Origin: Novosphingobium piscinae
GTDB taxonomy: Bacteria > Pseudomonadota > Alphaproteobacteria > Sphingomonadales > Sphingomonadaceae
NCBI RefSeq assembly: GCF_014230355.1
Contig: NZ_JACLAX010000010.1
Coordinates: forward strand, 88,560 to 152,559
DNA length: 64,000 nt
Reading direction: 5' to 3'
In this document: one piece after another, positions 17,407 through 27,039 of the stretch
Layout: every line of letters begins with the position of its first letter
Position numbering within the stretch: the first letter of the stretch is position 1
Position numbers and translations under genes: made by a program
The notes under the pieces: model-generated
What the model saw: only the letters and a program-made list of their open reading frames with translations
Database searches by the model: none
What the model was told of the DNA's origin: nothing

Positions 17407-20076
17407 TCAGAACCGGGTGCGCAAGGTGATCTCCAGCGTGCGCCCGAACGGGGAGTGCGCATTCTGGAAGAAGCCCAGCGTTCCGTCGTAGAACGGTGGC
17501 CACCGGTTGAAGATGTTCGAGCCGCGCAGCTGGATCTGGCTGCCCTTGAGTACGTTGGGCAGATCGTACTGGACAGTCAGGTCGAAGGTTTCCCAGCTCT
17601 TCACATTCGGGAACGGGGTGCCGGTGGTGATGTTGGTGAAGCCGCCGACATAGGTCATGAAGCCGGACACGGTGAGGTTGTTGCGGTTCCAGCTCAGCTG
17701 GCCGCGGCCGCGCCACTTGATGGCATTCTGCTGACCGATGATGTCCTGGAAACCGGTGCCCGGCGCCAACTCCTGCCGGAAGCCCAGCTGCCGGTTGGCG
17801 TTCACGTTGACGGTGAAGTTGCCGATGCTGGTGGGCACGCGGTAGTTCAGGTCGAAGTCGAGACCGTCGATGATCCGCTGGCCCACGTTGATCGCAAAGG
17901 ACTGGAAGATCGCGTCGATCCGCGACGGCACCGGGCTCTGTGGCGGCGCGGCGGCGATTGCTGCTGCCACCTGGGCGGCAGTGGGGTTGCGCACCACCGC
18001 GAAGGCGAAGAACGGGTTGTTGAACGCGTCCGCCTGGGTCGGCTTGTAGATCAGGTTCTTGTACTTGACGTTGTAGTAGGTGGCGCTGAACTTCAGACCC
18101 GGGATGAAGCTGGGCTTGAAATCGGCGCCGAGCGAGTAGGTCTCGGCCTCTTCAGGGGTCAGGGCCGGATTGCCACCGCCCTGGTTGTAGATGTTCACGT
18201 TGTTGCCGAAGCCGGCGATGTTGAGCCCGATCTGCGGCACGCCGAAGATCGAGGTGATGAGGCCCAGGTTCGGCGCGACGAAGCTGGTGCTCCACGAGCC
18301 GCGCAGCGACAGGTCCTCGACCGGTGCCCAAACCAGGCCGACCTTCGGATTGAATGTGCCGCCCAGCTTCTGGTAGTGATCGTAGCGGCCGGACACCGAC
18401 AGTTCGAGCCGTTCAAGCCCGGGACGGCCGTTGCTTGAGGTGAAGAACGGGAAGTTGATCTCGGTGAAGGCCGCCGCGACGAAGCGCGAGATCTTGTCGT
18501 TGCGGACCAGCAGCTGCTGCGGGCCGGGAACCCCGCCAATCTGCAGCTGGTTGGCTTGCTCGTCGCGGAACTCGCTGCCGATCGCGACACGGACGTCGCC
18601 GCCGCCCAGCGCGAACACCGGACCATCGGCCTTGACCATCAGCTGACGCAGGTACTGCGAGCTGTCGTTGATCTGGGTGAAACCGTTGTTGATCTGGGCC
18701 AGCACGCTGGCGTTGTTCTGCGCGGCCTGCCCGAAGGGATTGAACGCCGTGGCCAGGGTGGTGCCGTTGGCCAGGTTCTGCGCCGCCACCAGATCGATTT
18801 CCGGCTGGGAGTTGAAGTCGTTGGTCTTCGAATAGTGGGTCATCACGTTGAGCAGCCAGCCGCTGCCGAGCTTGACGTCTGCGCCCAGCGTCACGCCGAT
18901 GACCTCTGAGCTTTGCACGTTCACCGGGTTGGGGAACAGGCCTTCGCCATTGCGCGCCACGGCGACCGTCTGGCCCGGCGCGAGCGTCACGCCGGGGGGC
19001 AGGGTCAGGTAGGGATTGGTCTGGGGCACGGTGAGGTTGAGTGCGCGCGGGTTGGCCACGCGCGAGGTGTCGAGCTTGGAGTAGTTGCCCTCGGCCCACA
19101 CGGTGATCGTGTCGTTGAGCTCCTGCCGGAAGGTCGCGAGCATCGAATAGCGGGTCGATTCCGGGACCAGTTCGGTGTTGAGCTGATTCTCGCAGCGATT
19201 GCGGTTGGCGGTGCCTACCGCGAAGGACGGATAAGCATAGACTGTGCTGCCGATCGTCACGTTTGGCAGGTCGCAGACCGTGGTGCGCTGGTCGCGGCCG
19301 CCACGGAAGCGCTGATCCGCGCGGAGGAAGGGAATCTCCGAGTTGAACGGAGACTTGTTGGAGCTGTACTCGCCAACGATCATCACGTTGCCGGTGGACC
19401 ACTTCTTGCCCCAACCGAGCCCGAGGTTGCGCTTTTCGTAGCTGTGCTCGGGTGAGAACCCGTAAGTGCCTTGAGCCTCAAAGCTGTCCATGTCGCGGCG
19501 GTAGATAAAGTTCGCCACACCGGCGACGGCGTCCGATCCATAGACCGCTGATGAGCCGTCGGCGACGATCTCGACCCGGCCAATGCCCATGACGGGGACA
19601 ATGCCCGGATCGGGCAGGACCGCCTCGCCGCCGACCGCGGCCATGCGGTGGCCGTTGAACAGCGCAAGCGTGGCGAAGATGCCGATGTTATGGATGTTGG
19701 GCAGGAAGCCGCCGGTGCGGAAGCGCCCGGTCGTAGCGATCTCGTGGTTGACGCCAAAGTTGCCCAGCTGGGGTACCAGGCTGAGCAGTTCGGACATGTT
19801 GGCCGGGGCATTGACCTTGACGAACTCTTGATCGACGCCAACCAATGGCGAGCCGATCGGGGCGACACCGCGGATACTGGTGCCCGTGACCACGATCTCG
19901 GAATCGTCCTCCCCGGTGCCGGCGCCCGCGGTCGCCGCCCCGGTCTTGGCATCGGCCGGTGCGGCAGCCGTCTGGGCCGCTGCGGTGCCGGCAAGGGTCA
20001 GCGCCAGCACGGCCGCGCCGGTCAGGTAGGTGGCGCGATGCAGGCGATCCGACTTCATGAACTCGATGCGCTTCAT
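17407..20076 (-). CDS. TonB-dependent outer-membrane receptor
   Basis: An 889-residue receptor. The start is the ATG at 20076, with GGGGGAG 6 nt upstream, opening a signal peptide (YLTGAAVLALTLAGTAAAQTA). The plug carries DSEIVVTGTSIRGV and RVEIVADGSSAVYGSDAVAGVANF. The barrel ends GRTLEITLRTRF with a terminal Phe. It belongs to the proposed GntR regulon: a CTGTATACAG palindrome sits exactly between its -35 and -10 elements, about 215 bases upstream. The setting next to sugar-acid genes suggests uptake of a sugar oligomer or glycoside, which is inference. Confidence 0.92.
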   Translation of the reverse strand: MKRIEFMKSDRLHRATYLTGAAVLALTLAGTAAAQTAAAPADAKTGAATAGAGTGEDDSEIVVTGTSIRGVAPIGSPLVGVDQEFVKVNAPANMSELLSLVPQLGNFGVNHEIATTGRFRTGGFLPNIHNIGIFATLALFNGHRMAAVGGEAVLPDPGIVPVMGIGRVEIVADGSSAVYGSDAVAGVANFIYRRDMDSFEAQGTYGFSPEHSYEKRNLGLGWGKKWSTGNVMIVGEYSSNKSPFNSEIPFLRADQRFRGGRDQRTTVCDLPNVTIGSTVYAYPSFAVGTANRNRCENQLNTELVPESTRYSMLATFRQELNDTITVWAEGNYSKLDTSRVANPRALNLTVPQTNPYLTLPPGVTLAPGQTVAVARNGEGLFPNPVNVQSSEVIGVTLGADVKLGSGWLLNVMTHYSKTNDFNSQPEIDLVAAQNLANGTTLATAFNPFGQAAQNNASVLAQINNGFTQINDSSQYLRQLMVKADGPVFALGGGDVRVAIGSEFRDEQANQLQIGGVPGPQQLLVRNDKISRFVAAAFTEINFPFFTSSNGRPGLERLELSVSGRYDHYQKLGGTFNPKVGLVWAPVEDLSLRGSWSTSFVAPNLGLITSIFGVPQIGLNIAGFGNNVNIYNQGGGNPALTPEEAETYSLGADFKPSFIPGLKFSATYYNVKYKNLIYKPTQADAFNNPFFAFAVVRNPTAAQVAAAIAAAPPQSPVPSRIDAIFQSFAINVGQRIIDGLDFDLNYRVPTSIGNFTVNVNANRQLGFRQELAPGTGFQDIIGQQNAIKWRGRGQLSWNRNNLTVSGFMTYVGGFTNITTGTPFPNVKSWETFDLTVQYDLPNVLKGSQIQLRGSNIFNRWPPFYDGTLGFFQNAHSPFGRTLEITLRTRF

Positions 20077-20283
20077 GTTATCTCCCCCAGAGCGATCTTG
20101 CCCGCCGCATGCGCCGAGCCGGTGAGGAGACGATGTCAATCGCCCGCCGGATGCTGCCGGGGGCGGGCAGTCGCGCTGCCAAGGCATCCTCCCTGCACCA
20201 ACTCACGTGCGCCGCCGCTGCTTGGCGGAGGCGTCACGACACTGGCAGGCCACCACAGCCGTCACGGCCATTGGCTTGACCTT

Positions 20284-20311
20284 CTTGTACACTGTATACA
20301 GATACAGTCAA
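20284..20311 (-). promoter_or_regulatory. Promoter of TonB receptor with GntR-type operator (site A)
   Basis: On the minus strand TTGACT (20306-20311) and TACAAG (20284-20289) are 16 nt apart. The perfect palindrome CTGTATACAG (20292-20301) fills the spacer, a classic repressor position. The 19-mer TGTACACTGTATACAGATA starting at 20286 is repeated exactly at 44791. The rest of the 304-base gap (20077-20380) shows no gene. Confidence 0.7.
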
Positions 20312-20380
20312 CGGGTTCTCGTCTCGGGCAGGTCTCCTTTGCGGTCGGGACCACCGAAAGTGTGTCGGTGATGCCAAAAC

Positions 20381-21655
20381 TCAACAGTTGGCTGCGGCCA
20401 CCCCCGGAGGAATCGGTCCGCCGCTGGCCCAATCCAGCAGCTCGACCAGATGCACTGTATGCAGTTGATCCGCGGCAATCTGGCCCATGCAGCCGATATT
20501 GCTGCTAGCCACGATGCGCGCGCCGGTCGCCATCAGTGCTGCCTGCTTGCGGGCCTTAAGCGTGGCCGAGAGCGCGGGCTGGAGAATCGCATAGCTGCCA
20601 GCAGAGCCGCAGCAGATGTGGGCCTCAACCGGATCCCTGACGTCGAAGCCGGCCGCGACCAGCAGGGCGCGCGGCGCAGTCTTGACCTGCTGGCCATGTT
20701 GCAACGAGCAGGCGCTGTGCCATGCCACCGGTACACCGGGCGCAAGGCATGATGGCAGGGCGGGCAGCCGGGCCAGATACTCGGCAATATCGACCGCCTT
20801 TCCGGAGACCGCAGCAGCACGGGCGGCCATATCCGGATCCTGAGCGAACAGCGCCGGGTAATCCTTGATCACAGTACCGCAGCCCGAGGCGGTGATCACG
20901 ATGGCATCGACCGGCCCGGCCGCCTCCCAGGCCGCAATGTTGGCGCGGGCATGGGCCACGGCAGCGGGCTCGCGGCCCAGATGGTGATCGAGCGCACCGC
21001 AACAGGCCGATTGCCGGGTGATCACCACCTCGATCCCGTGGCGGGCAAGCAGGCGCAGCGCGGCATCGTCGATCGCCGGTCGCAGGACCGGCTGGACGCA
21101 GCCAAGGTGGAGGATCACCCGCCCGCGCCGGGGGGCAGCCGGAGCAAGGGCCTGCCTCTGCTCCGCCAGACCCGGCGCGGCGAGCGTGGCGGGAACCATC
21201 GCGATCATGGCGGCGAGTGGTGCGGGGAGGAGCCGGCTGAGCGGCCGCGCGAGGCGTCCGGCGCGCAGCAGCAGGCGGAACAGGCGCCGCCGGGTGAGCA
21301 GTGCCGGTAGCGCGGCACGGAGCAGCCGCTGCCCCAGTGGCCGGCGATGACGGGTCTCGATATGCGCCCGGGCGGCATCAACCAGATGCATGTAGTCCAC
21401 CCCTGACGGGCAGGTCGTGGTGCACGACAGGCAGGACAGGCAGCGGTCGATGTGGTGCACCGCACGGGGCGACGGCGCCAGGTCGGGCGCGGCCAGCATG
21501 TCCTTGATCAACCAGATCCGACCCCGCGGGCTGTCGAGCTCGTCGCCAGTGACCAGGTAGGTCGGGCAGGTGGCGGTGCAGAACCCGCAGTGCACGCACT
21601 GTCGGATCCGCGCCGCGGCGCCGTCCAGATCGATGCCGGCCGGTCTTTCGCTCAT
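20381..21655 (-). CDS. glcF: Glycolate oxidase iron-sulfur subunit
   Basis: A 424-residue electron-transfer subunit that takes electrons from the flavoprotein subunits to the quinone pool. Two 4Fe-4S motifs are visible: CVHCGFCTATCP (near residue 20) and CLSCLSCTTTCP (near 70). The C-terminal half has two CCG motifs of the heterodisulfide-reductase type (SACCGALDHH, HICCGSAGSY). Its ATG overlaps the glcE stop (ATGA). The three genes glcD-glcE-glcF form one compact operon in the usual order. Placement beside sugar-acid dehydratase and hydrolase genes suggests the glycolate comes from that pathway. Related complexes can also use D-lactate. Confidence 0.92.
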   Translation of the reverse strand: MSERPAGIDLDGAAARIRQCVHCGFCTATCPTYLVTGDELDSPRGRIWLIKDMLAAPDLAPSPRAVHHIDRCLSCLSCTTTCPSGVDYMHLVDAARAHIETRHRRPLGQRLLRAALPALLTRRRLFRLLLRAGRLARPLSRLLPAPLAAMIAMVPATLAAPGLAEQRQALAPAAPRRGRVILHLGCVQPVLRPAIDDAALRLLARHGIEVVITRQSACCGALDHHLGREPAAVAHARANIAAWEAAGPVDAIVITASGCGTVIKDYPALFAQDPDMAARAAAVSGKAVDIAEYLARLPALPSCLAPGVPVAWHSACSLQHGQQVKTAPRALLVAAGFDVRDPVEAHICCGSAGSYAILQPALSATLKARKQAALMATGARIVASSNIGCMGQIAADQLHTVHLVELLDWASGGPIPPGVAAANC

Positions 21656-22788
21656 GCGCCGGCTCCAGGGGCGGCCCGCGGCGACAGGATCCCGGCGGGA
21701 TCGAACAGGGCCTTGAGCCGGGCCGAAAGCGCTGCTGGCCCGGGTTCGAGCGGCGCGCGGGGGGGGATGTCTCCGGCGGGTCCGCGCAGCCGTTCGGCAT
21801 GCCCCTCGCGCCCAGCGGCGGTCGCCAGCGCGGCATGGACATCGAACTCGGCCAGCTCAGGCGGCAGACTTAGCCAGGCCAGGGCGCCGCCCCAGTCAAG
21901 CGTCAGCCCGGCGCCAGCGGGGAGCAGCGCGGCCAGAGCGGGAGCGCGGCTGGCGGGGAGCGCACAGCGCCAGAGACTGTCCCCGGCATCGGTCGCCGCG
22001 GGCAGGCAGGCCGCGGCGGCCCACAGCGCCCGGCTCGCGGCCCCCTCGACCAACTCGCCGCTGGGCAGCCTGGCCTGTGCGGCGGCGACCAGTGCGGGCA
22101 GGGCCCGGGCAGTCGATTCCAGCCTTAGCAGCACCATGCCGTCCCGCCAGGCCGCGCCGGTCAACCCGCCATCGACCATCAGCGCCTCGGCTATCAGCCG
22201 CACCGCGCCGGCCGCCGTGGCGGCGGGCAGGCGCAGCGTTGCCTCGGCCGGGGGGAGCGGCAGCACCTTGAGCGTCAGCTCGGTGATCACCGCGAGGGTT
22301 CCGCGCGAACCGGTGAGCAGCCGTGGCAGGTCGAAGCCGGTGACGTTTTTCAGCACCTTGCCGCCGGCGCGGAAGATCTCGCCGCGCCCGGTGACTCCGG
22401 CCAGGCCGAGGACATGGTCCCGCGCGGCACCCGCGAAGGGACGACGAGGACCGGACAGGGCGCAGGCGACCGTCCCGCCCAGCGTGCCCTCACCCTGTCC
22501 CCAGATCGCGGCTGGGGAGAGCGGCTCGAAGGCGAGGCACTGGCCGGCGTCGGCGAGCAGTGAAGTGATCTCGGCCAGCGGGATGGCGGCCGGTGCGGTC
22601 AGCAGAAGCTCGCCCGGATCGTGCTCCACCCGGCCACCCAGCGCGGTCAGGTCAAGCCTCGCCGCCGCCTCGCCGGGGCCGAGCCCCGGCTTGCTGCCGC
22701 TGCCGGTCACCGCGAGGGTTTCGCCCCGGGCGCCGGCGGTGCGCAGGGTCTCTGCGAGGTCCTCGACGCAGGCGGGACGGTAGACCAT
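21652..22788 (-). CDS. glcE: Glycolate oxidase FAD-binding subunit
   Basis: A 378-residue PCMH-type FAD-binding subunit, about the expected length for GlcE. The ATG at 22788 overlaps the glcD stop by one to four bases and opens MVYRPACVEDLAETLRTAG. FAD-binding features include AVTGSGSKPGLGP and ILAEV-like sequence around LAEITSLLADAGQCLAFEP, and the region with GTLGGTVACALSGPRRP. A flavin-linked stretch, VLGLAGVTGRGEIFRAGG, follows with KNVTGFDLPRLLTGSRGTL. It is Ala-rich with some divergence but keeps the family order. It works with GlcD and GlcF in glycolate oxidation. Confidence 0.9.
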   Translation of the reverse strand: MVYRPACVEDLAETLRTAGARGETLAVTGSGSKPGLGPGEAAARLDLTALGGRVEHDPGELLLTAPAAIPLAEITSLLADAGQCLAFEPLSPAAIWGQGEGTLGGTVACALSGPRRPFAGAARDHVLGLAGVTGRGEIFRAGGKVLKNVTGFDLPRLLTGSRGTLAVITELTLKVLPLPPAEATLRLPAATAAGAVRLIAEALMVDGGLTGAAWRDGMVLLRLESTARALPALVAAAQARLPSGELVEGAASRALWAAAACLPAATDAGDSLWRCALPASRAPALAALLPAGAGLTLDWGGALAWLSLPPELAEFDVHAALATAAGREGHAERLRGPAGDIPPRAPLEPGPAALSARLKALFDPAGILSPRAAPGAGA

Positions 22789-24272
22789 CAGAACCGCGGC
22801 AGGTCGGGGAAGGGAAGCTGCCCACCATGGACATGCATGGCGTTGAGCTCGGCGCAGCGGCTCAACGTGGGGAACACCTTGCCCGGGTTGAGCAGGCCGC
22901 GCTCGTCGAACGCGCATTTCAGCCGGCTCTGCACGGCGAGGTCGACCGGACCGAACTGGTGCTCCATCAAGTCGCGCTTCTCGACCCCCACGCCGTGCTC
23001 GCCGGTCAGTACCCCACCGGCATCGACACAGGCCTTGAGAATCTCGGACCCGGCAGCCTCGGCGGCCTCGGTCTGGCCCGGGATCCGCGCATCGTACATT
23101 ACCAGCGGATGCAGGTTGCCGTCGCCGGCATGGAACACGTTCGCCACGCCGAGGCCATGACGGGCGGCGATCGCCGAGATCTCAGCCAGGACCGCACCCA
23201 ACTGGCGGCGCGGGATCGTACCGTCGACACAGTAATAGTCCGCGGCGATGCGTCCCACCGCCGGAAAAGCCGCCTTGCGCCCGGCCCAGAACAGCAGGCG
23301 TTGGGCCTCGTCGCTGCTTTCCTTCAGGTGCTGGCAGTTGTGGGCCTGGGCGATCGCGGTGATGCGGGCGATCTGGTCGTCGACTTCGGCCGGACAGCCA
23401 TCGGCCTCGGCGATCATCAGCGCGGCCACGTCGGTCGGATAGCCCGCTTGAACAAAGGCCTCGGCAGCCCGGATTGCCGGCGCATCCATCATCTCCAGCC
23501 CGGCTGGGATAATGCCCGCGGCGATGATTGCGGCCACACAGTCGCTCGCGTCGGCCACGCTGGGAAAGCCCAGCAGCAGCGCGCGCTGCGTCGCCGGCCG
23601 GGGCAGGATGCGGACCGTGGCCTCGGTCACCACGCCGAGCAGGCCCTCGGATCCGCAGACCAGTCCGAGCAGGTCATAGCCCGGCTGCTCCATTCCCGCC
23701 CCGCCCAGTCGCAGCACGGTGCCGTCCATCAACACGAGTTCGACCCCCAACAGGTTGGGGCTGGTTGTGCCGTACTTGAGGCAGTGCACGCCCCCGGCGT
23801 TCTCTGCCACGTTGCCGCCGATCGAGCAGGCAATCTGGCTTGACGGGTCGGGTGCATAGTAAAAGCCTCGGGCGGCGACTGCCTGGGACACGGCGAGGTT
23901 GGTCACGCCGGGCTGGACCACGGCCACCCGGTCGGCGTAGTCGATCGAGAGGATGCGGTTGAACCGGGCCATGCCCAGCACGATGCCGTCGGCCAGCGGC
24001 AGCGCCCCGCCCGAGAGCGATGTGCCCGCTCCGCGCGCCACCACCTTGACCCCTTGCGCGTGGCACCAGGCCAGCACCGCCGAGACCTCGGCCGTCGTGC
24101 GCGGCAGCACGACCGCCAACGGGCTCTGTCGGTACATGGTGAGGCCATCGCTGCCATAGGGCGAGACGCCGGCATCGTCGGCGATGACGCCATCGGGCAC
24201 CAGCGCGGCGAGGGCCGAGGCAATCTCGGCCCGGCGCGCCATGACCGCGCCGTCCGGCGGCGCCATCTTCAT
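22788..24272 (-). CDS. glcD: Glycolate oxidase FAD-linked catalytic subunit
   Basis: A 494-residue FAD-linked oxidase of the GlcD/D-lactate dehydrogenase family. The PCMH FAD domain carries VVARGAGTSLSGGALPLADG and IACSIGGNVAENAGGVHCLK, which contact the flavin diphosphate. The C-terminal cap domain ends GGVLTGEHGVGVEKRD with the conserved His, then NPGKVFP. It oxidises glycolate (or D-lactate) to glyoxylate (or pyruvate). It is first in the glcDEF operon and diverges from the dehydratase gene across a promoter region holding a GntR-type inverted repeat, so both are probably induced together. Confidence 0.93.
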   Translation of the reverse strand: MKMAPPDGAVMARRAEIASALAALVPDGVIADDAGVSPYGSDGLTMYRQSPLAVVLPRTTAEVSAVLAWCHAQGVKVVARGAGTSLSGGALPLADGIVLGMARFNRILSIDYADRVAVVQPGVTNLAVSQAVAARGFYYAPDPSSQIACSIGGNVAENAGGVHCLKYGTTSPNLLGVELVLMDGTVLRLGGAGMEQPGYDLLGLVCGSEGLLGVVTEATVRILPRPATQRALLLGFPSVADASDCVAAIIAAGIIPAGLEMMDAPAIRAAEAFVQAGYPTDVAALMIAEADGCPAEVDDQIARITAIAQAHNCQHLKESSDEAQRLLFWAGRKAAFPAVGRIAADYYCVDGTIPRRQLGAVLAEISAIAARHGLGVANVFHAGDGNLHPLVMYDARIPGQTEAAEAAGSEILKACVDAGGVLTGEHGVGVEKRDLMEHQFGPVDLAVQSRLKCAFDERGLLNPGKVFPTLSRCAELNAMHVHGGQLPFPDLPRF

Positions 24273-24299
24273 CGCGGGGTCGCGCCCACAGGCACGCGT

Positions 24300-24333
24300 T
24301 TGACAGTCATAAACTGTCGTCTATATACAGTTT
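24300..24333 (+). promoter_or_regulatory. Divergent promoter with GntR-type operator (site B)
   Basis: TTGACA (24300-24305), a 16-nt spacer and TATATA (24322-24327) give a strong sigma-70 promoter for the dehydratase operon. AAACTGT (24311-24317) and ACAGTTT (24327-24333) form an inverted repeat that covers the spacer and -10, and CTATATACAG resembles the core of site A. The glcD promoter must overlap on the other strand. Confidence 0.65.
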
Positions 24334-24379
24334 GGCGGCCGCGCAAGGCGGCAGACAGCGCCGATGCGGGGGAGACCGG

Positions 24380-26173
24380 GTGACAGCCAGCGACAGACCT
24401 GACGGTGCATCGCCACGGCGCCTGCGCTCGCAGGACTGGTTTGCCAATCCTGCTCGGCCCGACATGGTCGCGGTCTATCTCGAGCGCTTCATGAACTATG
24501 GTCTGACTCCGGACGAGCTCCGCTCGGGGCGGCCGATCATCGGCATCGCGCAGTCTGGCAGTGATCTCAACCCCTGCAACCGGGTGCATCTGCAGCTGGC
24601 CCAGCGCGTGCGCGAAGGGATCCGCGATGCCGGTGGAATTGCGATGGAATTCCCGCTCCACCCGATCTTCGAGAACTGTCGCCGGCCAACCGCGGCCCTG
24701 GACCGCAATCTCGCCTATCTCGGGCTGGTCGAGATTCTCAACGGCTATCCGCTGGACGGCGTGGTCCTGACCACTGGCTGCGACAAGACCACGCCGAGCG
24801 GGATCATGGCCGCCGCCACGATGGACCTGCCCGCCATCGTCCTGTCGGGCGGGCCGATGCTCGACGGCTGGCACGAGGGCCGCAGGGTTGGGTCCGGTGC
24901 GGTGATCTGGGCCAGCCGCAAGCGGTTGGCCGCCGGAGAGATCGACGAAGAGGACTTCATCGCCGCTGCCGCCGCCTCGGCCACGTCGGTCGGTCATTGC
25001 AACACCATGGGCACAGCCTCCACCATGAACGCCATCGCCGAGGCGCTGGGTCTGTCGCTGCCCGGCTGCGCGGCGATCCCGGCAGCCTGGCGTGAGCGGG
25101 CACAGTATGCCTACGCTACCGGACGACGCATCGTCGAGATGGTCGAGGAGGATCTGCGTCCGAGCCGGATCCTGACCCGCGAGGCTTTCCTCGACGCCAT
25201 CACCCTGACCGCGGCAATCGGCGGCTCGACCAATGCCCAGCCGCACATCACCGCGATGGCCCGTCACGCTGGCCAGACCGTGACTGTGCAGGACTGGCGC
25301 GAGCGCGCCAGTGTTCCGCTGATCCTCAATATGGCCCCGGCCGGGACCCATCTGGGCGAAGGCTTCGCCCGGGCGGGGGGTGTGCCCGTCGTGCTCAAGG
25401 AGCTGGCCCGCGCCGGCCTGCTCCACCCCGATCGGATGACTGTGACCGGCCACACACTGGGCGCCAACATCGCCGATGCGGCAGATGCCGATGGCGACGT
25501 GATCCGCACCGTGGCCGAACCTCTGCTGCCCGCGGCCGGGCTGCTGCCCATCACCGGCAACCTGTTCGATTTCGCGATCCTCAAGGCCAGCGTGATCAGC
25601 GACGGGTTTCGTCGGCGCTATCTCGAGCGGCCCGGCGCTGCCGGGGTCTACGAGGGCCGCGCGATCGTGTTCGACGGCGGCGACGATTACCACAACCGCA
25701 TCAATGACCCCGCGTTGCAGATCGACGAGACGTGCATCCTGGTGATGCGGGGCGCCGGGCCACTGGGGTGGCCGGGTAGCGCCGAAGTGGTCAACATGCA
25801 GCCGCCCGACGCCCTGATCCGCGCCGGGATCACCAGCCTGCCGACAATCGGGGACGGACGCCAGTCCGGCACGTCGGACAGCCCGTCGATCGTCCACTGC
25901 AGCCCCGAGGCGGCGGCGGGCGGGGGACTGTCATGGCTGCGCACCGGCGACATCATCCGGATCGATCTCAACACCGGCCGCTGTGACGCCCTGGTCGACG
26001 AGGCTGAAATCGCCCGCCGCCGCGCCGAGGTCCCTCCTGCGATGCCGGCAAGCCAGACCCCGTGGGAGGCCATGTACCGCGCCCACGTCGGCAGCCTCGA
26101 AGGCGGTGCGGTGCTGGAGTATGCGGTCGAGTTCCAGCAGGTCGGGGCACGATTGCCCCGCCACAACCACTGA
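24380..26173 (+). CDS. Sugar-acid dehydratase, IlvD/Edd family (D-xylonate dehydratase-like)
   Basis: A 597-residue Fe-S dehydratase that removes water from an aldonic acid to give a 2-keto-3-deoxy acid. The GTG at 24380 has GGGGGAGA 5 nt upstream and gives a length like Caulobacter XylD, which it resembles through ARPDMVAVYLERFMNYGLT and GIAQSGSDLNPCNRVH. Cluster and Mg sites are visible in LNPCNRVH, TTGCDKTTPSG and GHCNTMGTAS. It starts an operon with the GntR gene and the FAH hydrolase gene. By pathway logic the substrate is an aldonate, possibly a pentonate. The exact sugar acid cannot be told from sequence. It is not the housekeeping IlvD. Confidence 0.9.
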   Translation: MTASDRPDGASPRRLRSQDWFANPARPDMVAVYLERFMNYGLTPDELRSGRPIIGIAQSGSDLNPCNRVHLQLAQRVREGIRDAGGIAMEFPLHPIFENCRRPTAALDRNLAYLGLVEILNGYPLDGVVLTTGCDKTTPSGIMAAATMDLPAIVLSGGPMLDGWHEGRRVGSGAVIWASRKRLAAGEIDEEDFIAAAAASATSVGHCNTMGTASTMNAIAEALGLSLPGCAAIPAAWRERAQYAYATGRRIVEMVEEDLRPSRILTREAFLDAITLTAAIGGSTNAQPHITAMARHAGQTVTVQDWRERASVPLILNMAPAGTHLGEGFARAGGVPVVLKELARAGLLHPDRMTVTGHTLGANIADAADADGDVIRTVAEPLLPAAGLLPITGNLFDFAILKASVISDGFRRRYLERPGAAGVYEGRAIVFDGGDDYHNRINDPALQIDETCILVMRGAGPLGWPGSAEVVNMQPPDALIRAGITSLPTIGDGRQSGTSDSPSIVHCSPEAAAGGGLSWLRTGDIIRIDLNTGRCDALVDEAEIARRRAEVPPAMPASQTPWEAMYRAHVGSLEGGAVLEYAVEFQQVGARLPRHNH

Positions 26174-26312
26174 GGCGTCGGGATGGTGCGTTCCCCCGCT
26201 CGGTTGGCGCGGCGCCGCTTGCGTGGTCCGAATTGGCGACTATATGCTAGCCCCGAGGCGGAGACGGGCGCGGAAGGGCTGCATCGGCTCTGGCAAAGAG
26301 GAATCTGGCTCC

Positions 26313-26990
26313 GTGGCGACTGTCGAACACCTCGCCCCCAGCGAAACCCCATCCACGTTGCGCAACCACATCGCGCGGGTCCTGCGCCAGCAAATTCTCG
26401 AGGGGCGCTTCAAGCCGGGCGACCGCCTGAACGAGAGCCAGATCGCGCGCGAGTTCTCGACCAGCCGCATCCCGGTACGCGAGGCTCTATCGCATCTGCA
26501 GGAGCAGGGCCTTGTAATGAACCTCGAGCGGCGCGGGATGTTCGTCATCCAGTTGTCCGAGGTGGAAGTGCAGCAGATCAACTCGCTGCGGATCGTGCTG
26601 GAAGCCGAGGCGATGAAGCTGGCCCGCGTGCACATGACCGCGGAGGTCCGGGCGCAGCTCGAGGCATTGGTCGAGCAGATGGAGCACTGGGAAGGGCCGC
26701 TGGCCGAGGCGGCCGATCTCGATCGCCGGTTCCACCAGCTCATCTGGCGCACTGCGGGCAACCCCTGGCTGGAGCGCATGCTCGACCAGCTGACCATCGC
26801 GCTGTTCGCCCACAAGACGTTGGAACACGTCAGCCGCGAGATGCGGCAATGGCGGCTCAACCACCATCGCGAGCTGCTCGACGTGGTGACCGGCGGCAAC
26901 GTCGATCCGCGCATGGCGCTGCTCACCCACCTGCGCATGGCCTATTCCGAGCCGGAGCGCTTCTCGAGCATGGCGCTCGCGATCGATTGA
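26313..26990 (+). CDS. GntR family regulator, FadR/VanR (FCD) subfamily
   Basis: A 225-residue repressor-type regulator. The GTG at 26313 has AAAGAGGAA at a good distance. The winged helix spans STLRNHIARVLRQQILEGRF, KPGDRLNESQIAREFSTSRIPVREAL and ERRGMFVIQLS. The all-helical FCD effector domain has DLDRRFHQLIWRTAGNPWLERML and LNHHRELLDVVTGGN, giving the Asp/His metal-site residues. An in-frame ATG at 26244 would add 23 residues. It sits between the dehydratase and FAH genes. Palindromes close to ACTGTATACAGT in six nearby promoters match the NGTNNTACNN-type sites known for FadR-subfamily proteins, so it is the likely local regulator. Confidence 0.9.
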   Translation: MATVEHLAPSETPSTLRNHIARVLRQQILEGRFKPGDRLNESQIAREFSTSRIPVREALSHLQEQGLVMNLERRGMFVIQLSEVEVQQINSLRIVLEAEAMKLARVHMTAEVRAQLEALVEQMEHWEGPLAEAADLDRRFHQLIWRTAGNPWLERMLDQLTIALFAHKTLEHVSREMRQWRLNHHRELLDVVTGGNVDPRMALLTHLRMAYSEPERFSSMALAID

Positions 26991-27039
26991 GGCCCCGCCG
27001 TCCGGCAGGGCCATTCCTGCCAGATGAAAGGGCAAATTC

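Noticed and set aside
17331..17462. An N-terminal extension of the TIM-barrel protein to 17462
   Set aside because: It would run through the terminator hairpin and the end of the receptor gene, and would hide the Tat signal that begins at 17330.
24332..24379. An upstream TTG start for the dehydratase
   Set aside because: It would lie inside the -10/operator region; the GTG at 24380 has a strong ribosome site and gives the family length.
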